Shown here: in pieces, positions 44,676 to 52,680 of the stretch | Position numbering within the stretch: position 1 is the first letter of the stretch | Layout of the letters: each line of letters starts with the position of its first letter | NCBI RefSeq assembly: GCF_014217565.1 | Contig: NZ_CP043661.1 | Span: 3,100,001 to 3,164,000 of the forward strand | Source: Kribbella qitaiheensis | Lineage (GTDB): Bacteria > Actinomycetota > Actinomycetes > Propionibacteriales > Kribbellaceae | Length of the DNA stretch: 64,000 nt | Reading direction: 5' to 3' | Position numbers and translations under genes: made by a program | The notes under the pieces: generated by a model | What the model saw: only the letters and a program-made list of their open reading frames with translations | Database searches by the model: none | Told to the model about the DNA's origin: nothing

Positions 44676-45014
44676 TTGACCAATCGTGCAGTAACTCAGC
44701 TTGACGCTGTTGAGCTTGACCGGATGCGCGCCCGATTTGAGGCGACTCTGCGCGCTCCGAACATGGACAGTCTTTTCACCGCGACCATCGCCAGTTGCGG
44801 TGACGTTCCCGAACTCGTGACCAAAGTTGAGCGGCTGGCGTCGCGTTACGCCAACCTGGTAGCCGCCTGCCGCGCCGGGCTCGTCTGGGCCGTCGAGAAC
44901 GGAGACCCGACCGACCGCGACACCCCGTGGGGTTTCGTGGCCGACGCGCTCCCCCCGGCACCGGCCGGACACCCCCTCCATACCCCGTCCGTTGAGGGTG
45001 GTGGTGTGGCATGA
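44676..45014 (+). CDS. Hypothetical protein coupled to the TraB gene
   Basis: 112 residues from a TTG (MTNRAVTQLDAVELDRMRAR). Helical throughout (ELVTKVERLASRYANLVAAC), with a proline-rich tail. Its stop overlaps the TraB start as ATGA, so it is translationally coupled to it. A small upstream partner is common in AICE transfer operons. Function unknown. Confidence 0.7.
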   Translation: MTNRAVTQLDAVELDRMRARFEATLRAPNMDSLFTATIASCGDVPELVTKVERLASRYANLVAACRAGLVWAVENGDPTDRDTPWGFVADALPPAPAGHPLHTPSVEGGGVA

Positions 45015-46927
45015 ATCGCCGCTACGGCAATGCCTCTGGTTCGGCTCCGTCCCGCAAGGGACGGGGCCGTCCCGGCCGGGGCGAAATCATGATCGTTCAG
45101 GGCGGTTCCGGCGCGGCCGGAGACTTCGCCTACGTCCTGGGCGCGCTGGGCCGGGCCGGGTGGCGGTACCGCTCGGAGTTGGCTCCGCTGTATTGGTGGG
45201 CCGGTTCCCTGCTGGGCGGGGCGTGGCTGCACTCCACCCACCCCGCATGGTGGCCGCTGCCGCTGGTTGCCGGGGTCGCGGTACTGGTGGTGCTGGCGTG
45301 GCTTCCCCGGCCCGTGGTGACCCGCTGGCCGCTACTGGCGCGCTGGCGCGTCCGGGCATGGTCGGCAGGGTTCACGGCCGCTGTCACGGCCACGGTGGCC
45401 CTGGCGGGCCTGTATGGCGCGTCGGCGGGGGAACTGCCGACGTATGCGTTCATGGCAGCGATGGGGCTTGGTGCGCCGTGGTGGTGGCGAGAAGACCGCC
45501 GACGCCTGTCCAAGGTCCGCATGATCCGGGAGCGGTTCGGTGACACGGCCGATGCGGCGGGGTTGTCGGGGGCGCGGATGGTGTCGGCCGTGATCGGGCG
45601 GTGGGGCTGGACCGCGCGGTTGAAGCTGCGGCGCGGGCAGCACTACACCGACGCCGTGAACGCCCTCCCCGCGCTGGAGTCGGCGTTGGGGTCGCGGGTC
45701 GGGGCGCTGCGGGTCGAGCCGGTCACCGACGACGCCGCCGAAGTGGTGCTCAGGTTGGTGGAGTCCGACCCCCACGCCGAACCGATCCCGTGGGTGGCGC
45801 GGCCGGGGAAACGGCCGGCGTCCATCACGGCCCCGGTCACGGTCGGGGTCTGGGAAGACGGCTCCGACGTGGCCGTGTCCCTGCTCAGGAAACACGTCCT
45901 GATCGGTGGCGCGACCGACTCGGGCAAATCCGGGCTGTTGAACGTGATCCTGGCCCGGCTGGCCGAATGCAACGACGTGACGATCTGGGGTATCGACCTG
46001 AAAGAAGGAATGGAACTCGCCCCCTGGTCCAAAGTCCTACACCGGCTCGCCGTCAACGGTTCCCAAGGCGGGGCCCTGCTCAAAGACGCTGTTGCCGAAC
46101 TGGAACGACGGGCCGCATTCCTTGCCGAGCAGGGCATCCGGGAGTGGACACCTACCGCTGAGGCTCCGGCGTTGGTGGTGATGATCGACGAATACGCCGA
46201 GCTCGGCCCGGCGGCGCGGAAGCTGGCCGACTCGATCGCCCGCCGGGGCCGCGCGGTCGCGGTGACACTGCTCATCGCCACCCAGCGGCCGACGCAAAAG
46301 ACGATGGGCGACGGGTCGGCCATCCGGTCGCAGATGAACATCCGGTTCTGTCTGCGGGTGGTCGAACGCGGCGACGTCGACCTCATCCTCGGGGCCGGAT
46401 CACTCACGGCAGGGTGGGACACCACCGGGTTTGACGCACCCGGCAAGTTCCTGCTCCGGGCGGCCGGTCACGACACACCCCGCCGGGCACGCGCTCAGTG
46501 GATCAACGATGCCGACGTGCAAGCCACCGCCACCCGCAACACCCGACCCAACCACCATCAACCCGCCCGCCCGCAGGACAGGAACGGAGACCACGCGAGC
46601 GGGCAGACACCACCGGGCACCACAGGGGCTCAGGACGGCGCTCCCGGCTCGTTGCGGGCACCGGGGGCCACCGGGACGCCCTCGGGCGTCTCTGGGCCGG
46701 ACGTGGCCCTGTGGGAAGCGTTGAAGCAGGCCCCGCCGACCGGGGCAGGGATCACGGAGTTGATGACGGCTTCGGGGCGGTCGCGGCGGTGGGTTCACTA
46801 CCGACTCCAAGCCCTGAAACGTCAGGGCAAGGCCGCGCCGTGCGGTGACGGCCGCTGGGTCGCCGTGCCCGGCCCGCGTGCCCGTCCGGACCGGGAGCCA
46901 CCCGGCGCGGACGGTGACGCATCGTGA
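45011..46927 (+). CDS. TraB/FtsK-SpoIIIE-type conjugative DNA translocase
   Basis: 638 residues. The N-terminal 170 residues contain four hydrophobic helices (LYWWAGSLLGGAWL, WWPLPLVAGVAVLVVLAW and two more). The motor domain follows: Walker A LIGGATDSGKSGLLN (about 297), VTIWGIDLKEGMEL, Walker B LVVMIDEYAELG (about 390) and ATQRPTQKTMGDGSAIRSQMN. A linker rich in Pro/Gly leads to a C-terminal winged helix, GAGITELMTASGRSRRWVHYRL, the place where TraB proteins read 8-bp TRS repeats. TraB hexamers alone move double-stranded plasmid or AICE DNA between hyphae. It is the element's transfer engine. Confidence 0.93.
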   Translation: MNRRYGNASGSAPSRKGRGRPGRGEIMIVQGGSGAAGDFAYVLGALGRAGWRYRSELAPLYWWAGSLLGGAWLHSTHPAWWPLPLVAGVAVLVVLAWLPRPVVTRWPLLARWRVRAWSAGFTAAVTATVALAGLYGASAGELPTYAFMAAMGLGAPWWWREDRRRLSKVRMIRERFGDTADAAGLSGARMVSAVIGRWGWTARLKLRRGQHYTDAVNALPALESALGSRVGALRVEPVTDDAAEVVLRLVESDPHAEPIPWVARPGKRPASITAPVTVGVWEDGSDVAVSLLRKHVLIGGATDSGKSGLLNVILARLAECNDVTIWGIDLKEGMELAPWSKVLHRLAVNGSQGGALLKDAVAELERRAAFLAEQGIREWTPTAEAPALVVMIDEYAELGPAARKLADSIARRGRAVAVTLLIATQRPTQKTMGDGSAIRSQMNIRFCLRVVERGDVDLILGAGSLTAGWDTTGFDAPGKFLLRAAGHDTPRRARAQWINDADVQATATRNTRPNHHQPARPQDRNGDHASGQTPPGTTGAQDGAPGSLRAPGATGTPSGVSGPDVALWEALKQAPPTGAGITELMTASGRSRRWVHYRLQALKRQGKAAPCGDGRWVAVPGPRARPDREPPGADGDAS

Positions 46928-47268
46928 CTGCAAATCGGGTGTGCACGGTGCACGTCCGCACGCCTCGCCCGCACGTTAAGGGCACACGTTCGCCCGCTTG
47001 CACACCCGCCGTGCACCCCCGCGAACGATCACAGTAGGTAACCACGATTGGTGGGTTCCCCCGGCCCTGCCCCGTCAGCCTGTCCCTGCCCCCGGACAAG
47101 CCACCTGAGCACCCGGGGGAACCCACACCGCGCCCAGACAGCGGAGGTGAACACCCAACGACAACACCCACGAAGACCGCCGACCCCGCCGACACCACGG
47201 CGAGAAAGGAGCAACCCAGCACCACCGAACCCACCGACGCGGCGAGCGCTGCCGCGTCGGCCGGGGAC
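46928..47268. other. Region after traB with nested GTGCAC inverted repeats
   Basis: gggtgtgcacggtgcac at about 46939 is mirrored by ttgcacacccgccgtgcac near 47000, four GTGCAC-type palindromes in about 80 bp. A 37-codon frame starts on the GTG at 46924 but is of doubtful value. The rest (47040-47268) is an open, Pro/Thr-rich frame leading into the next gene without a standard start. It could hold a transfer site or operators. Confidence 0.4.
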
Positions 47269-47505
47269 GTGATGCGCGCCAGGGTCGAAGCGCTCGCCCG
47301 GCCCCGCGCCGCCGACAGTCCAGCGGTGGCGGCACTGCGAGCGCTGCTGCGCGATCCGGTCCTCATGGCCGGAGCCGTGGACGACATCGCCACCACCTGG
47401 GCTTTCACCCCCGACCAACTCGACACACTCGCCGTGCTGCTGCGGCCCAATCCTCACCACCGACACCACCGACACCACGGCCCGGCGGGCAGTCCCCGGC
47501 GCTGA
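47269..47505 (+). CDS. Small hypothetical protein of the element
   Basis: 78 residues starting at ATG 47269 or the ATG after it. Helical LRALLRDPVLMAGAVDDIATTW and FTPDQLDTLAVLLRPN, then a His-rich end (PHHRHHRHHG). The frame is open upstream to 47038 as a Pro/Thr-rich stretch without ATG or GTG, so the true N-terminus is uncertain. I do not recognise the family. Confidence 0.45.
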   Translation: MMRARVEALARPRAADSPAVAALRALLRDPVLMAGAVDDIATTWAFTPDQLDTLAVLLRPNPHHRHHRHHGPAGSPRR

Positions 47506-47607
47506 CTTCCGAACGCCGAAGACCTGGAGCGGGGCCGGCCCTCACGGGGGTTTGGGCGGCCCCACCCGTGGCGTCGGGGGTTCCCGCGCCGTAGGGGCTC
47601 CTCGGAG

Positions 47608-48585
47608 TCATGCCCGAAAGGGGATGACCGACTTCTCGACTTGCACATTCGAGTACCCGTAGACCTCAAGAGCGCGCCGAACGCCACGTTCAGCGAAATC
47701 CTGTTCACGCCCTGGGCCGACGATGATCTTAGAGATAGGCAGACCGGTCGCTTCGGTAGCTGTGAGGGAGTTAGGACCGGACTTTTTCGCTGATTGCTCG
47801 GCGACGGCAACTTTGACGTATGGGCACAGGCCGATCGGGTTAGTGCGCAACTTGACGACGTCCAGTCGCGCGGGATCGAACGTAAATGCTGCCCTAACCT
47901 CTTGCTCAGCCTGGAATCCTGGGTTCTTGATATACGCAAGGACTGTCGTGATGACGCCGACGGCATGGAGAAGATCTATCTCATCGGGGGCACCCGAAGG
48001 AAGCGGCTTACTTTCGAAGAACTCCCTGAGGAAGCGCATCAGGTGGACCAGCAATCGTCCTTGTTCAAATGGGGAGTAAGCTACTGACATCCATCGTGGC
48101 TGGATATTGTTCACGAGTGAATATATCGGCTCGGCACCATCGGTGAGGATTTTCAGGGGATCGTCAAAGCCGTTCTTGACGTCAATGCCGATGGCGTACC
48201 CTGCGCGACCTCCGTATCCTCTCCACTGACTAAGTTCATCAGGGTTTTTGGAAGCGCAAAGGATATACACGTCGTTGCTTGACATTCGGCTAGAGGCATT
48301 GTCTATAGCTAATCGCATGATTTCTACGAGGTGTGGATCAAGTCCTCGCGCGAGGTACTTGTCGAAATAGAGCCCACTCACGCGCTTCAATTCATCAATG
48401 CCGAACGCGATCTCTCTGCTATCGTTGAGCATAGCGGCAGACGATGCCCAAAGGCAACGAGTGCGTAAGATGTTCAACAATGCGTTAGCGTCTGTGTAGT
48501 GCCACACTGTTCCGTTGAAAAACTTTGACGGCTCCGGAACCAGTCTCCATTCTCCACCGAGCAGCATCTTTAGCTCATACGTCAC
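47608..48585 (-). CDS. DUF2971 domain protein (cargo)
   Basis: 325 residues. TVWHYTDANALLNILRTRCL, WASSAAMLNDSREI, YILCASKNPDELSQWRGYG and EQEVRAAFTF are the DUF2971 signature. The family has no settled function; the opening YT-x-ALLNIL and LWAS-x-x-x-LND pattern is loosely reminiscent of ADP-ribosyltransferase-like folds. It is clearly AT-richer than its neighbours and lies between the transfer genes and the integrase, a usual cargo spot where defence genes are found. A defence role is only a guess. Confidence 0.82.
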   Translation of the reverse strand: MTYELKMLLGGEWRLVPEPSKFFNGTVWHYTDANALLNILRTRCLWASSAAMLNDSREIAFGIDELKRVSGLYFDKYLARGLDPHLVEIMRLAIDNASSRMSSNDVYILCASKNPDELSQWRGYGGRAGYAIGIDVKNGFDDPLKILTDGAEPIYSLVNNIQPRWMSVAYSPFEQGRLLVHLMRFLREFFESKPLPSGAPDEIDLLHAVGVITTVLAYIKNPGFQAEQEVRAAFTFDPARLDVVKLRTNPIGLCPYVKVAVAEQSAKKSGPNSLTATEATGLPISKIIVGPGREQDFAERGVRRALEVYGYSNVQVEKSVIPFRA

Positions 48586-48757
48586 TGTTGACCCCTTTCA
48601 ATCTTGGTCGCTGGGTTCACTAGTACGACGGCAAACTTCGTTCGATTCCGTTGCAGCCCACGGCATCATGTCCGCCGCATTCGAACACGACACGGCGCAC
48701 CCTGCCCCGGCCGGGGCACGGCACAGATTGCCGTCCCCTCATCCATCGGCACCTAAG

Positions 48758-50311
48758 TCACTGGTCGGTGAGCCTGTGTTTGGGGGCGATGTGGACGCTT
48801 GCGGGGTCGAAGCCGCGTCCGCGTCGCCCGGTCGGCAGGATGGTCACGGTCATCAACCGATCGATTATGACGCGCTTGTTGGCTACTGGGAGACCTTCCC
48901 ACGCGGCGACCGGATCGGCCACGTTAACCACTTCCGTCAGTGGGTCATCCGAAATCGACGCATTCAACGCGGCGTCGATTTGCTCGATACGGGCAACACC
49001 CGCTCTCGTCCCGGCCAGTACCTGACTACGGGTTCTCAGCCCGAGCACTTCGTCAGCCGCCAACTGATCCAGCGCCGCCCGGATACCCGCCCGCTCAGTC
49101 CGCAACGCCGCCGTATCAACCTCGGGCGCGGCGGACCGGTCCAGCAACTCATACGCCAACGGGTGAGTCAGCGCCGCCAAAACCCGCGACTGCACAAAAT
49201 TATCAACATGGGCAGCGTTACGGACCAGATGATTACGGCTCTTGCAGCCGTAACGCGGCAACCGCCCAGCAATCGTGACCTTCACCGACACCGCATCGTC
49301 AGTTTCGGGCGGGAACCCGTCAGCGTCCAGCGGAGTGCAAATCCCGCACCGGTAAACACCGGTCCCCATCCAGCGCGGCGCGACACCAGCCGTCGTACGC
49401 CGAGACGCATCGGTCAACAACGACCGGACCGCCTCGAAAACCTCACGCTCAACAACCGGTTCCCACGGCGCGGCAACATCTTCCAGTACCTCACCCCGGT
49501 ACACCACCAAACCCGCATTACGGGGCCGGAGCAGAATATCCCGCAGGGTTTCCGCCGACCACGCCGCACCCCTCACCGTCGGCACATCACCGCTGCGCAA
49601 CTCAGCCGCCATAGACCGCAAGCTGACCCCTTGCAGCAACCGCCGAGAACAATCCTCGATTACCCGCGCTTCTACTTCGATCACGGACACCCCCGAAACA
49701 CAATCGCGGCCACCATGCCACGGACATACAAATGAATCCACATCACTGCGACCGGGCGGCACTGCAGGCGCACCAGCACAAAACCCGAACGGCCGCTTAC
49801 CCCCACCAAACTTTCCGCTCCGCGCCTGCCGCTCCCGCGCACTCGCCACCCGCCGCGCAGTATCCCGAGACGACTTATTCGCCACCAACACCCTGATCTG
49901 AGCGTCGAAATTATCCCGGCCTTTTTCTAGACGCAGTGAGCCGGTCACCGAATCCACCAAGATGGAATGCGGCGCGAACTCGACCACATCGATAAGGTCT
50001 TGCAGGTCACGCGGATCACGAAACGCCCGGTCCAAATCCAGCGCCAACAAGGCATCCGCCCGGCCCGAACTCAGGTCATCCAGCGCTTCCCGCAAATCAG
50101 GACGCCATACCCGGTATTCCCGGCGACCGTCCGGCAACGTCACCAACCGCTTTTTGTACGCCGACAAGCGGGGATTCTGAATCACCTTCCACACGTCCCA
50201 CCCCAACTCATCAGCCCGCTTGCCCATCTGGCGAATCTGGTCATCCAGCGCCGCCGGGATACCTTCGTCCGTTAGGTCCAGGTCGTCACGCTTGTCAGAC
50301 AACCGGGCCAA
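48758..50311 (-). CDS. Large serine recombinase (integrase of the element)
   Basis: 517 residues as drawn from a TTG at 50311. The catalytic serine is in the opening MARLSDKRDD (Ser5), and ALDLDRAFRDPRDLQDLID holds the DRxxR arginines. The recombinase domain begins SARERQARSGKFGGGKRPFGF, and a zinc ribbon is suggested by YRCGIC and YGCKSRNHL. The drawn start leaves almost nothing before the serine. An ATG at 50378 (MTKRASKAEQVAG) with gggggc in front would fit if one G in the run 50339-50343 were absent, giving AGPGRRRRAVLLARLSDKRD. Either a frameshift or the TTG start applies. Its start lies 36 bp from the attR core. Confidence 0.88.
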   Translation of the reverse strand: MARLSDKRDDLDLTDEGIPAALDDQIRQMGKRADELGWDVWKVIQNPRLSAYKKRLVTLPDGRREYRVWRPDLREALDDLSSGRADALLALDLDRAFRDPRDLQDLIDVVEFAPHSILVDSVTGSLRLEKGRDNFDAQIRVLVANKSSRDTARRVASARERQARSGKFGGGKRPFGFCAGAPAVPPGRSDVDSFVCPWHGGRDCVSGVSVIEVEARVIEDCSRRLLQGVSLRSMAAELRSGDVPTVRGAAWSAETLRDILLRPRNAGLVVYRGEVLEDVAAPWEPVVEREVFEAVRSLLTDASRRTTAGVAPRWMGTGVYRCGICTPLDADGFPPETDDAVSVKVTIAGRLPRYGCKSRNHLVRNAAHVDNFVQSRVLAALTHPLAYELLDRSAAPEVDTAALRTERAGIRAALDQLAADEVLGLRTRSQVLAGTRAGVARIEQIDAALNASISDDPLTEVVNVADPVAAWEGLPVANKRVIIDRLMTVTILPTGRRGRGFDPASVHIAPKHRLTDQ

Positions 50312-50383
50312 CAGAACCGCCCGCCGACGCCGACCCGGCCCCCGCTACCTGCTCAGCCTTGCTCGCACGCTTCGTCATGCCCC

Positions 50384-50440
50384 CAAGATATGTGGCCTAA
50401 CCCGGTGCGGGGCAAGACCGCCGTCGGGCTGCACCGGGCG
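50384..50440. other. attR
   Basis: Element arm caagatatgtggcctaaccc then ggtgcggggc (50384-50413), core AAG (50414-50416), then host gene accgccgtcgggctgcac. The outer caagatatgt is the inverted match of acatacttg in attL. Confidence 0.8.
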
Positions 50441-51835
50441 GCATACCTGCTCTACGCGTACCGCGACCAGCTCAGCCGGTCCGGCGTACTGGTCGTCGGG
50501 CCGAACGCGAGCTTCCTGCGGTACATCGGCGACGTGCTCCCCGCGCTGGGCGAGATCGAGGCGAAGCAGACGACCGTCGAAGAGATGGTCGCCCGGGTCA
50601 AGATCGCCGGCCCGGGGACGGCTGCGGTCGACGTTCTCAAGGGCGACGCGCGGCTGGCCGAGGTGCTGCACCGCGCGGTCTGGTCGCAGGTGCAGCTGCC
50701 GAAGGAGTCGCTCGTCGTACCGCGCGGATCGCACCGCTGGCGCGTACCGGCGTACGAGGCCGAGGAGCTGGTCAACGAGCTCCGCACCCGGGGCATTCGG
50801 TACGGCGCGGGCCGGGCGATGCTGCCGCAGCGGCTGGCGCACGCGGTACTGCTCCGGATGGAAACCGGAGGCGACTCGCCTGATGACCGGGTGCAGGACT
50901 CGGTTGCGCGGAGCAGGCCGGTCAAGCTGTACGCCGAGGCGCTCTGGCCTGTCGTCGATCCGGCGAAGCTGTTGTTCCGGCTGTTCACGGATGCCGAACT
51001 GCTGGCCGAGCACGCCGACGGGATCCTGACTGCCGACGAGCAGGCACTGCTGTTGTGGGAGAAGGCGCCGCGGTCGGCGGGAGCCGCGAAGTGGTCTGTC
51101 GCCGATGCCACTTTGATCGACGAGATCGCGGATCTGGTGGACCGGACGCCCAGCCTCGGCCACGTAGTACTGGACGAGGCGCAAGACCTGTCGGCGATGC
51201 AGTTGCGTGCGGTCGGGCGACGGTGCTCGACCGGTTCGATGACTGTGCTCGGCGATATCGCGCAGGGCACGACGCCGTGGGCGACACCGTCGTGGGATGA
51301 GGCACTCAGGCATCTGGGCAAGAGCGGGGCGCACACCGAGGAGCTGACGGCCGGGTTCCGCGTGCCGGGGCAGGTCATCGAGTACGCCGCGCAGTTGCTG
51401 CCCTTGATCGCGCCGCACCTGACACCGCCGACCGCAGTACGGCGGGCGCGCGGTGAGCTGACGATCACGCAGGTGCCCGACAGTCTGGCGGCTGCCGTGG
51501 AGACCGTACAGGAGATCACCGAGCGGCCGGGATCGATCGGCGTGATTGTTCCGGACGCGCTCGTGCCGGCGGCCCGGAAAGCCTTGCAGGACAAGGGAGT
51601 CAGCTACTCGGTGCTCGGCGACGAAGGTGATGTCGATGCACACGTCGACGTCGTACCGGCCGGGCTGGCGAAGGGTCTCGAGTTCGACCACGTAGTACTG
51701 GTGGAACCGGCCGGCATCGTGGCGGGCGAGGCCGACGAACGCACCGGGCTGCGGCGTCTCTACGTCTGTCTCACCCGTGCGGTCACCTCGCTGGCGATCC
51801 TGCACACCGAGGACCTACCCGAGGTACTGCGGTAA
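50390..51835 (+). pseudogene. HelD-like helicase, C-terminal part separated by the element
   Basis: From Lys (50414) onward this is host gene: KTAVGLHRAAYLLYAYRDQL, then motif II VVLDEAQDLSAMQL, motif III VLGDIAQGTTPW, motif IV ELTAGFRVPGQVIEY, motif V AKGLEFDHVVLVEP and motif VI RRLYVCLTRAVTSLA. An ATG supplied by the attP arm (50390) could start a 481-residue product with P-loop replaced by PVRGK, lacking the phosphate-binding glycines. Joined to the 214 residues before the element, the intact protein would be about 686 residues, a normal HelD length. Confidence 0.88.
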
Positions 51836-51877
51836 TTCGGTGGTGGTCCGGGGGCCGGATGCTGAAGAGTCCCGGGC

Positions 51878-52612
51878 ATGAGTGAATTCGATCCGGCGAA
51901 GTCGTTCGGGCCCAAGGTCGCCGCGGAGTACGACGCCGCGCCTCGCGGTGACGAGGCGGACGGCGCCGCTTTCCTGGCTGAGCTGGCGACCGACGGTACG
52001 GCGCTGGAGTTCGCGATCGGGACCGGGCGGATGGCCTTGCCGCTGGTGGGTCATAACATCCGGGTGGACGGGATCGAACTGGCTCCCGCGATGGTCGAGC
52101 AACTCCGGTCGAAGCCCGGCGGCGCGGACCTGGACGTGACGATCGGGGACATGTCGAAGGTCGAGCTGGGGCGGAAATATCCGCTGGTCTATCTGGTTTT
52201 CAACACGATCTTCAACCTGCTCACCGCCGACGACCAGGTCCGGTGCTTCGAGAACGCGGCCAGGCATCTGAGCGACGACGGGGTGTTCGTGGTCGAGACC
52301 GCGCTGCCGAGCGCGTGGGTGAAACCGGACCGCCAGGACTACGTGGGGGTCGAGCACGTCGGCGTCGCTGAGGTCTCGCTGGACGTCTGCCGGTACGACC
52401 CGGTCACGCAGTTGCTGGAGGAGAACCATGTTCGGCTCGGCACGAACGGGATCACGATGAGCCCGATCACCTGCCGGCTCGTCACGCCAGGCGAGCTGGA
52501 CCTGATGGCCCGCCTGGCCGGACTCCGCCTGGTCGACAGGGTCCAGGACTGGCGCCGCACCCCGTTCACAGCAGCCAGCCAGGCCCACGTCTCCGTCTAC
52601 GGCAGGGCCTGA
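51878..52612 (+). CDS. Class I SAM-dependent methyltransferase
   Basis: 244 residues. Motif I is ALEFAIGTGRMALPLV (SAM binding), followed by VDGIELAPAMVEQL (acidic residue after beta2), and LVYLVFNTIFNL as motif IV. The C-terminal part VRLGTNGITMSPITCRLVTP is typical of Methyltransf_25-like proteins of actinobacteria. The substrate is unknown. It lies 42 bp after the helicase gene. Confidence 0.9.
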   Translation: MSEFDPAKSFGPKVAAEYDAAPRGDEADGAAFLAELATDGTALEFAIGTGRMALPLVGHNIRVDGIELAPAMVEQLRSKPGGADLDVTIGDMSKVELGRKYPLVYLVFNTIFNLLTADDQVRCFENAARHLSDDGVFVVETALPSAWVKPDRQDYVGVEHVGVAEVSLDVCRYDPVTQLLEENHVRLGTNGITMSPITCRLVTPGELDLMARLAGLRLVDRVQDWRRTPFTAASQAHVSVYGRA

Positions 52613-52680
52613 CCCCGAGTCAGCCCGGCCCCGCTCGTCCCGCTCGTCCCGCTCGGCCCGGCCCCGCCTGGTCCTCTCGG

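Larger units (their letters stand above)
37571..50416. mobile_element. Integrative element (AICE/ICE-like, serine integrase) inserted in the HelD-like gene
   Basis: The host gene breaks after codon 214 (AAG, 37571-37573) and resumes at AAG (50414-50416), in the same frame; the period is 12,843 bp. Inside are a large serine integrase at the right end, a TraB/FtsK translocase, a GntR regulator, small conserved transfer-region genes and AT-richer cargo. I found no recognisable replication initiator (RepSA, RepAM or Prim-Pol type), so it may be a non-replicating integrative element mobilised as double-stranded DNA by TraB. Precise excision would restore the Walker A motif GAPGTGKTAVG. Confidence 0.9.

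Noticed and set aside
37571..50416. tRNA-gene integration, the common rule for actinomycete integrative elements
   Set aside because: No tRNA-like sequence at either end; the host gene halves and the serine integrase explain the insertion fully.
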